From NCBI GenBank assembly GCA_013214975.1, contig JABSPR010000127.1, positions 1-10,495 of the forward strand: DNA of 10,495 nt, read 5' to 3'. This document shows positions 6,993 to 10,495 of this stretch, piece after piece (within the stretch, counting starts at the first letter, position 1; each line of letters starts with the position of its first letter). Source of the stretch: Flavobacteriales bacterium. GTDB lineage: Bacteria > Bacteroidota > Bacteroidia > DT-38. Position numbers and translations under genes: made by a program. A model generated the notes under the pieces. The model saw nothing but the letters and a program-made list of their open reading frames with translations. It ran no database searches and was not told where the DNA came from.

Positions 6993-7964
6993 ATGGATTC
7001 AAACCAAGAAATGTCAGAAGTAGAGGCTATTAACAATTTCGTAGCGGTTGTAAAGGACCTAAAAAAAGAGATTCGGAAAATTGTAATTGGTCAAGATGAA
7101 ATAGTTGAGATGATTTTAATCTCGATCTTTAGTAAAGGACACTGTTTGTTGGTTGGAGTACCTGGCTTGGCAAAAACCTTAATGATAAATACTATCTCAA
7201 AGGTACTTGGATTGAATTATAATAGAATTCAATTTACACCAGATTTAATGCCTTCTGATATTATCGGTTCGGAAATATTGGATGAGAACAGACAATTTAG
7301 TTTTATCAAAGGGCCTCTTTTCGCCAATGTTATTTTAGCCGATGAGATTAATAGAACTCCGCCTAAAACACAATCTGCGTTGTTAGAAGCAATGCAAGAA
7401 GGTTCTGTTACAACGAGTGGTAAAACATACGATTTAGGTTCACCATTTTTTGTCCTAGCAACGCAAAATCCAATTGAACAAGAAGGAACATATCCTCTGC
7501 CCGAGGCTCAATTGGATAGGTTTATGTTTAATCTATGGTTAGATTATCCTTCTTTTGATGAGGAGATTGCTGTAGTTAAAGAGACTACATCGGATAAAAG
7601 TCAAGAAGTTAGACCGCTATTGAATAGTCAGGAAATATTATTTTATCAAAAATTGATTCGGAAAATTCCTGTTCCAGATAATGTATTGGAGTATGCAGTA
7701 AGGTTGGTTAGTAAAACTCGACCGAGTACAGAAGGGGCTGAAGAAATAGTAAATGAGTATTTGTCTTGGGGAGCTGGCCCTAGAGCTTCACAAAACCTAA
7801 TAGTAGGAGCAAAATGCTATGCAGCTTTAAATGGGAAATTTTCCCCAGACATTGAAGACGTTAAAGCCGTTGCTGTTCCGATTTTACGGCATCGATTAGT
7901 TCGTAACTATAAGGCAGAGGCTGAAGGTTATTCAGTTGAAAGGATAATTAAAGAGCTACTTTAA
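6993..7964 (+). CDS. MoxR-family AAA+ ATPase
   Basis: A cytoplasmic ATPase of the MoxR family (AAA_3 with lid domain), thought to act as a chaperone-like remodeller in maturation of metalloproteins or envelope complexes. The 323-residue length is standard. Walker A is GVPGLAKT (residues 55-62), Walker B VILADE (113-118), sensor 1 ATQNP (156-160), an arginine-finger-type LDRF (174-177) and sensor 2 GAGPR (260-264). The family signatures FTPDLMPSDI (81-90) and the segment EQEGTYPLPEAQLD (162-175) are intact. It lies 13 bases after surA; AAGGA at 6986-6990 sits only 2 bases from the ATG, so its role as a ribosome site is doubtful. ATG at 7011 (Met7) is a possible alternative start. MoxR genes usually adjoin DUF58 and von Willebrand A genes; here none is present and the neighbours are SurA and an acyltransferase. 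Confidence 0.94.
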   Translation: MDSNQEMSEVEAINNFVAVVKDLKKEIRKIVIGQDEIVEMILISIFSKGHCLLVGVPGLAKTLMINTISKVLGLNYNRIQFTPDLMPSDIIGSEILDENRQFSFIKGPLFANVILADEINRTPPKTQSALLEAMQEGSVTTSGKTYDLGSPFFVLATQNPIEQEGTYPLPEAQLDRFMFNLWLDYPSFDEEIAVVKETTSDKSQEVRPLLNSQEILFYQKLIRKIPVPDNVLEYAVRLVSKTRPSTEGAEEIVNEYLSWGAGPRASQNLIVGAKCYAALNGKFSPDIEDVKAVAVPILRHRLVRNYKAEAEGYSVERIIKELL

Positions 7965-7965
7965 A

Positions 7966-7989
7966 ATGGATAAGACAAAACCTAGCTAA
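7966..7989 (+). other. Seven-codon mini-ORF whose stop overlaps the acyltransferase start
   Basis: ATG at 7966, one base after the moxR stop, opens the frame MDKTKPS and stops at TAA 7987-7989, which overlaps the acyltransferase ATG (7989-7991) as TAATG. The arrangement could couple translation of the acyltransferase to moxR across a gap of 24 bases, or it may be chance. No Shine-Dalgarno sequence is apparent. Confidence 0.25.
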
Positions 7990-9323
7990 TGTCATTTTTC
8001 AATTTTCTGATCCGAATCGTTTTCGGCCCTGCTTATCGTATTTATTTTGAACGTATTCAAATGAAGAATAGGGACAAATTACCTAGAGATAAGCCTTTTA
8101 TTTTTATTGCTAACCATACGAATGCCTTTACAGATCCTCCAGTTGTTACTATAGCTGCTCGAAGGTATATGAATTTTATTGCCAGGTCTGATATGTTTAA
8201 TAGTCCATTTAAGAATTTTCTTATGAGGCAAATGAATATACTTCCTGCGTACAGAATTCAAGAAGGAGCGGATAATCTCCATAAGAATACCGAAACATTT
8301 AAAGAGGGTGCCGATAAGTTAAAGAAGCTGCAACCCATTATTATTTTTTCAGAAGGTATTTGTGTTCAAGAAAGAAGAATGCGAGGAATGAAAAAGGGGG
8401 CAGCAAGATTAATTCTGGGTGCAGAAAAGGAAAACGATTACGATTTGGACGTGCACGTTGTTGCAGTTGGATTGAATTACAGTAATTGGAATAAATTTCG
8501 GAGTAACCTGTTTCTTAACTGTTCGGAACCGTACAGTTTAAAGGAGTTCAGGGAGCAGCATAAAGAAAACGAGAACGTTGCCACAACAAATCTAACTAGG
8601 TTCTTTGGAGAGGTTCTACAGAAACAAATGATAATAATAGATAAAAAGAAGAATGATGAGATTGTAGAGCAAATAGAAGTTGTTTTTATGACGGATCGAT
8701 TAAGAGAGAAAAACTTAGAATACGGCAATTTGGAAAATCAATTTGATGTTTCTGTAGAGATAGCCGAAATGGTAAACAAGATGTACGAGGAAAATGAGGA
8801 AAAACTTAATGAGCTAAAAATACTTGTTGGTGGTTATTTAAAGAGCGTTAATTCTTTAGGTTTAAGGGATCATTTGGTTGAGTCATATATAAATAATCCT
8901 TCACCGATGGGTAAGTTAGGGGGTAAGTTGATTATTCTTGTTTTAGGGATACCTGTTTTTGTTCTCGGAGTAGTTGGGAATTATATACCTTACTTTTTTT
9001 CAGAGTTTTTCGCAAAAAAGATTGCTAAGAAAATTGAATTTCGATCTTCTATGAAAATTACATTAGGGTCCATTCTCTTTCCATTGTATTACTTACTTCA
9101 ATTTAAGGGGTTATCACAATTAGATTTAAATGAGATTAGTTATTATTCGCTTTTATTTGGAGCCCCGATTGCGGGAATATTAGCATTCTACTATTGGAAA
9201 GAGTATAAAAAACTAATTGGTTTAAAGAATTTATTACTGTTGCTGAAATCTTCTCCTAGGGAGGTGAAGAGTATAGTAATAAGTAGAATGCGAATACTTA
9301 AAATGGTAAGGGAGAACATTTAG
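7989..9323 (+). CDS. Long PlsC-superfamily acyltransferase (glycerol-phosphate or lysophosphatidate type)
   Basis: An acyltransferase expected to add a fatty acyl chain to glycerol 3-phosphate or 1-acylglycerol 3-phosphate in phospholipid synthesis at the inner membrane. Block I is NHTNAFTDP (residues 42-50), with catalytic His43 and Asp49, so the spacing is H-x5-D rather than the classical H-x4-D. Block II is NILPAYRI (83-90), block III IIFSEGICVQE (118-128, Ser in place of Pro of FPEG) and block IV VVAVGLNY (157-164). The 444-residue length is nearly double a simple PlsC: a charged helical section (about 215-300) is followed by three likely membrane segments at about 313-338, 356-371 and 384-402. 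The spacing and length recall the yeast Gpt2/Sct1-type branch, so substrate choice is open. The gene closes the forward run; codon use matches its neighbours. Confidence 0.88.
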   Translation: MSFFNFLIRIVFGPAYRIYFERIQMKNRDKLPRDKPFIFIANHTNAFTDPPVVTIAARRYMNFIARSDMFNSPFKNFLMRQMNILPAYRIQEGADNLHKNTETFKEGADKLKKLQPIIIFSEGICVQERRMRGMKKGAARLILGAEKENDYDLDVHVVAVGLNYSNWNKFRSNLFLNCSEPYSLKEFREQHKENENVATTNLTRFFGEVLQKQMIIIDKKKNDEIVEQIEVVFMTDRLREKNLEYGNLENQFDVSVEIAEMVNKMYEENEEKLNELKILVGGYLKSVNSLGLRDHLVESYINNPSPMGKLGGKLIILVLGIPVFVLGVVGNYIPYFFSEFFAKKIAKKIEFRSSMKITLGSILFPLYYLLQFKGLSQLDLNEISYYSLLFGAPIAGILAFYYWKEYKKLIGLKNLLLLLKSSPREVKSIVISRMRILKMVRENI

Positions 9324-9404
9324 GTGTTATTTTGAAAGTGATTTTTGCCGCTTAGTATTAATCTTGATCAACGTCTAATTACTATATGGTTTTAAAATCC
9401 ATAT
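9324..9404. terminator. Convergent intergenic gap with a weak inverted repeat
   Basis: The forward operon and the minus-strand glycosyltransferase gene converge here, so transcription must end from both sides. ATATGG (9384-9389) pairs with CCATAT (9399-9404); inner TT/AA pairing with a TTAA loop and one bulged T could extend the stem. The repeat spans the minus gene's stop codon (9392-9394). It is AT-rich and has no good flanking T-run, so a bidirectional terminator is only a possibility. The remaining bases show no gene. Confidence 0.28.
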
Positions 9405-10495
9405 CCCCATTCATCAGCCCTTCTTGTCCCTAAAATGGTATAATCCATATTTTCTAATGCATTTACTATTTTAACTCTGTCCGTATATAAGGATGTGTTC
9501 TGGAAGTTGTAAAGTCCTAATCCTATGTGAAATAGTATTCCACAGAGTAATATGAATTTTAATAATGGTAATGTGTATTTGCTCTTGTCTAATAAATATT
9601 CATAAGCGTAGAAGGAATAGAAAATAGGCAAAGGGGCCAATATGTAAAACGTATGTGAGGAAGGTCCTTTTATGGAAAAGAAGAAGCTGAAGTACAATAA
9701 TATGATTGTGATAAGTAATAAGATTTTCAATTGAAAAAAACCTTCTGTCTTATTTTTAATGAAGAAGGAGTAAATAAATAATCCAACTTGAGCGAAACCA
9801 ACGATTAGTAGAAAAAGCATAATAGGAGTCATCCATATCTGGTCACTGATTATCTCGTATCGATGTTTAGTTCCTAGGAAATATGGAATTTCGTATGCCG
9901 AGAATGAGAATAAACGGGATACTATTACTGGTAAATTGGACCAGTTATTAAGCTTAATAACGATATTAGTACCTATGTTTCCTTCATATAGAGTGTCGTT
10001 TAACCATGTTGGTACTAATGTTAGAAGTCCAATTGAGAGACCAATTAAGTATGCTCCTACACCCTTTAGTTGGAGAGTGATATTGTTTTTGTACTTCGAT
10101 ATAAATACGAGTCCCGTTAACGGAACCAGAAGAATCCATGACATGTGAAGTTGCATAATACATGTAGTACATAATCCAAGTACAAAAAAACCGATATATG
10201 AATTAATGAGGGGCTTTTTAAAAATAGGGAGTAAGTCAATTAAACAAATAAAGAATGGTACCGAAAAAATAAAGGCATATGCGGGATTAATTGGTCTTGA
10301 AGAATACATAGCCCAAGGTAAAGTCATAACGAGGACCCATATTATCCAAGAGGGAATTTTATTAAACCTTATAACGCAATAACGGGCTAAAGCCGAAAGA
10401 CTAGCAAAAGAGAGAATATTGAGAAAAATGATAGGAGACTCAGGGATCTTCAGGATTTTAAACGAAAGTGCAATTAGTAAGCCTTGTAAGGCTCC
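9392..10495 (-). CDS. GT-C-fold membrane glycosyltransferase (PMT/ArnT-like), 5' end beyond the window
   Basis: The minus-strand frame is open from the right edge to the TAA at 9392-9394, giving at least 367 residues. The internal Met at 10327 is probably not the start, since the 56 codons before it are open and protein-like (ALQGLLIALSFKIL at the edge, then hydrophobic segments). The protein is very hydrophobic with roughly eight or more membrane spans. PWAMYSSRPINPAYAF resembles the Pro...Ser-Arg...Asn segment of the dolichol- or undecaprenyl-linked glycosyltransferase 39 (PMT_2/ArnT) group, and the following MQLHMSWILLVPL resembles their Gln-x-His helix. The catalytic Asp of the first periplasmic loop would lie outside the window. 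A short soluble C-terminus ends in RRADEWGYGF. It likely transfers a sugar from a polyprenyl phosphate donor at the inner membrane; the acceptor is unknown. Confidence 0.68.
   Translation of the reverse strand, partial: GALQGLLIALSFKILKIPESPIIFLNILSFASLSALARYCVIRFNKIPSWIIWVLVMTLPWAMYSSRPINPAYAFIFSVPFFICLIDLLPIFKKPLINSYIGFFVLGLCTTCIMQLHMSWILLVPLTGLVFISKYKNNITLQLKGVGAYLIGLSIGLLTLVPTWLNDTLYEGNIGTNIVIKLNNWSNLPVIVSRLFSFSAYEIPYFLGTKHRYEIISDQIWMTPIMLFLLIVGFAQVGLFIYSFFIKNKTEGFFQLKILLLITIILLYFSFFFSIKGPSSHTFYILAPLPIFYSFYAYEYLLDKSKYTLPLLKFILLCGILFHIGLGLYNFQNTSLYTDRVKIVNALENMDYTILGTRRADEWGYGF

Noticed and set aside
9936..10148. Plus-strand open frame of 70 codons within the glycosyltransferase gene
   Set aside because: It is antisense to a long hydrophobic frame with family motifs, and nothing supports translation.
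1..10495. CRISPR array, tRNA, rRNA, insertion sequence or phage module
   Set aside because: I looked for direct repeats with spacers, tRNA arms, transposase or integrase motifs and terminal inverted repeats, and saw none.

Overview
The window looks like a low-GC member of the Bacteroidetes, probably a Flavobacteriales-type relative. Three things point there. The first recognisable gene ends in a gliding-motility-type C-terminal domain, the type B sorting signal of the type IX secretion system (T9SS). The promoter ahead of guaB fits the Bacteroidetes pattern (TTG, 18 bases, TAAATTTG) rather than the E. coli sigma-70 pattern. The order guaB, several SurA/PpiC-like chaperones, MoxR is one I associate with this phylum from memory. 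Most starts lack a clear Shine-Dalgarno sequence, also as expected.

Layout. Bases 1 to about 420 hold no intact gene; on the minus strand there are short protein-like pieces in shifting frames, one with a collagen-like Gly-X-Y stretch. At about 420 the sequence changes character and becomes the C-terminal part of a T9SS type B secreted protein (to 1235), so this gene seems to lack its 5' portion. A hairpin over its stop codon and then a promoter separate it from a tight forward run of six genes, 1313-9323: guaB (IMP dehydrogenase), a 641-residue periplasmic double-parvulin foldase, a 303-residue lipoprotein related to SurA but without a recognisable parvulin catalytic domain, SurA, a MoxR-type AAA+ ATPase, and a long acyltransferase of the PlsC superfamily. 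Gaps inside the run are -1 to 24 bases, so it reads as one operon driven at least in part by the guaB promoter. A convergent minus-strand gene, open to the right edge, encodes a multi-spanning GT-C-type (PMT/ArnT-like) glycosyltransferase.

How the genes may fit together. The three SurA/PpiC relatives plus MoxR suggest an envelope-protein folding module: two soluble periplasmic foldases, a membrane-anchored non-catalytic partner and a cytoplasmic ATPase remodeller. The acyltransferase adds phospholipid synthesis. guaB, a purine-synthesis enzyme, is the functional odd one out and may simply supply the promoter.

The most interesting points are the lipoprotein with a SurA-like N-terminal region and a lost or masked parvulin domain, the internal N-domain duplication in the 641-residue foldase, the MoxR gene without its usual DUF58/VWA neighbours, and the probable breakpoint near base 420. 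I see no CRISPR array, tRNA, rRNA, integrase or insertion sequence.
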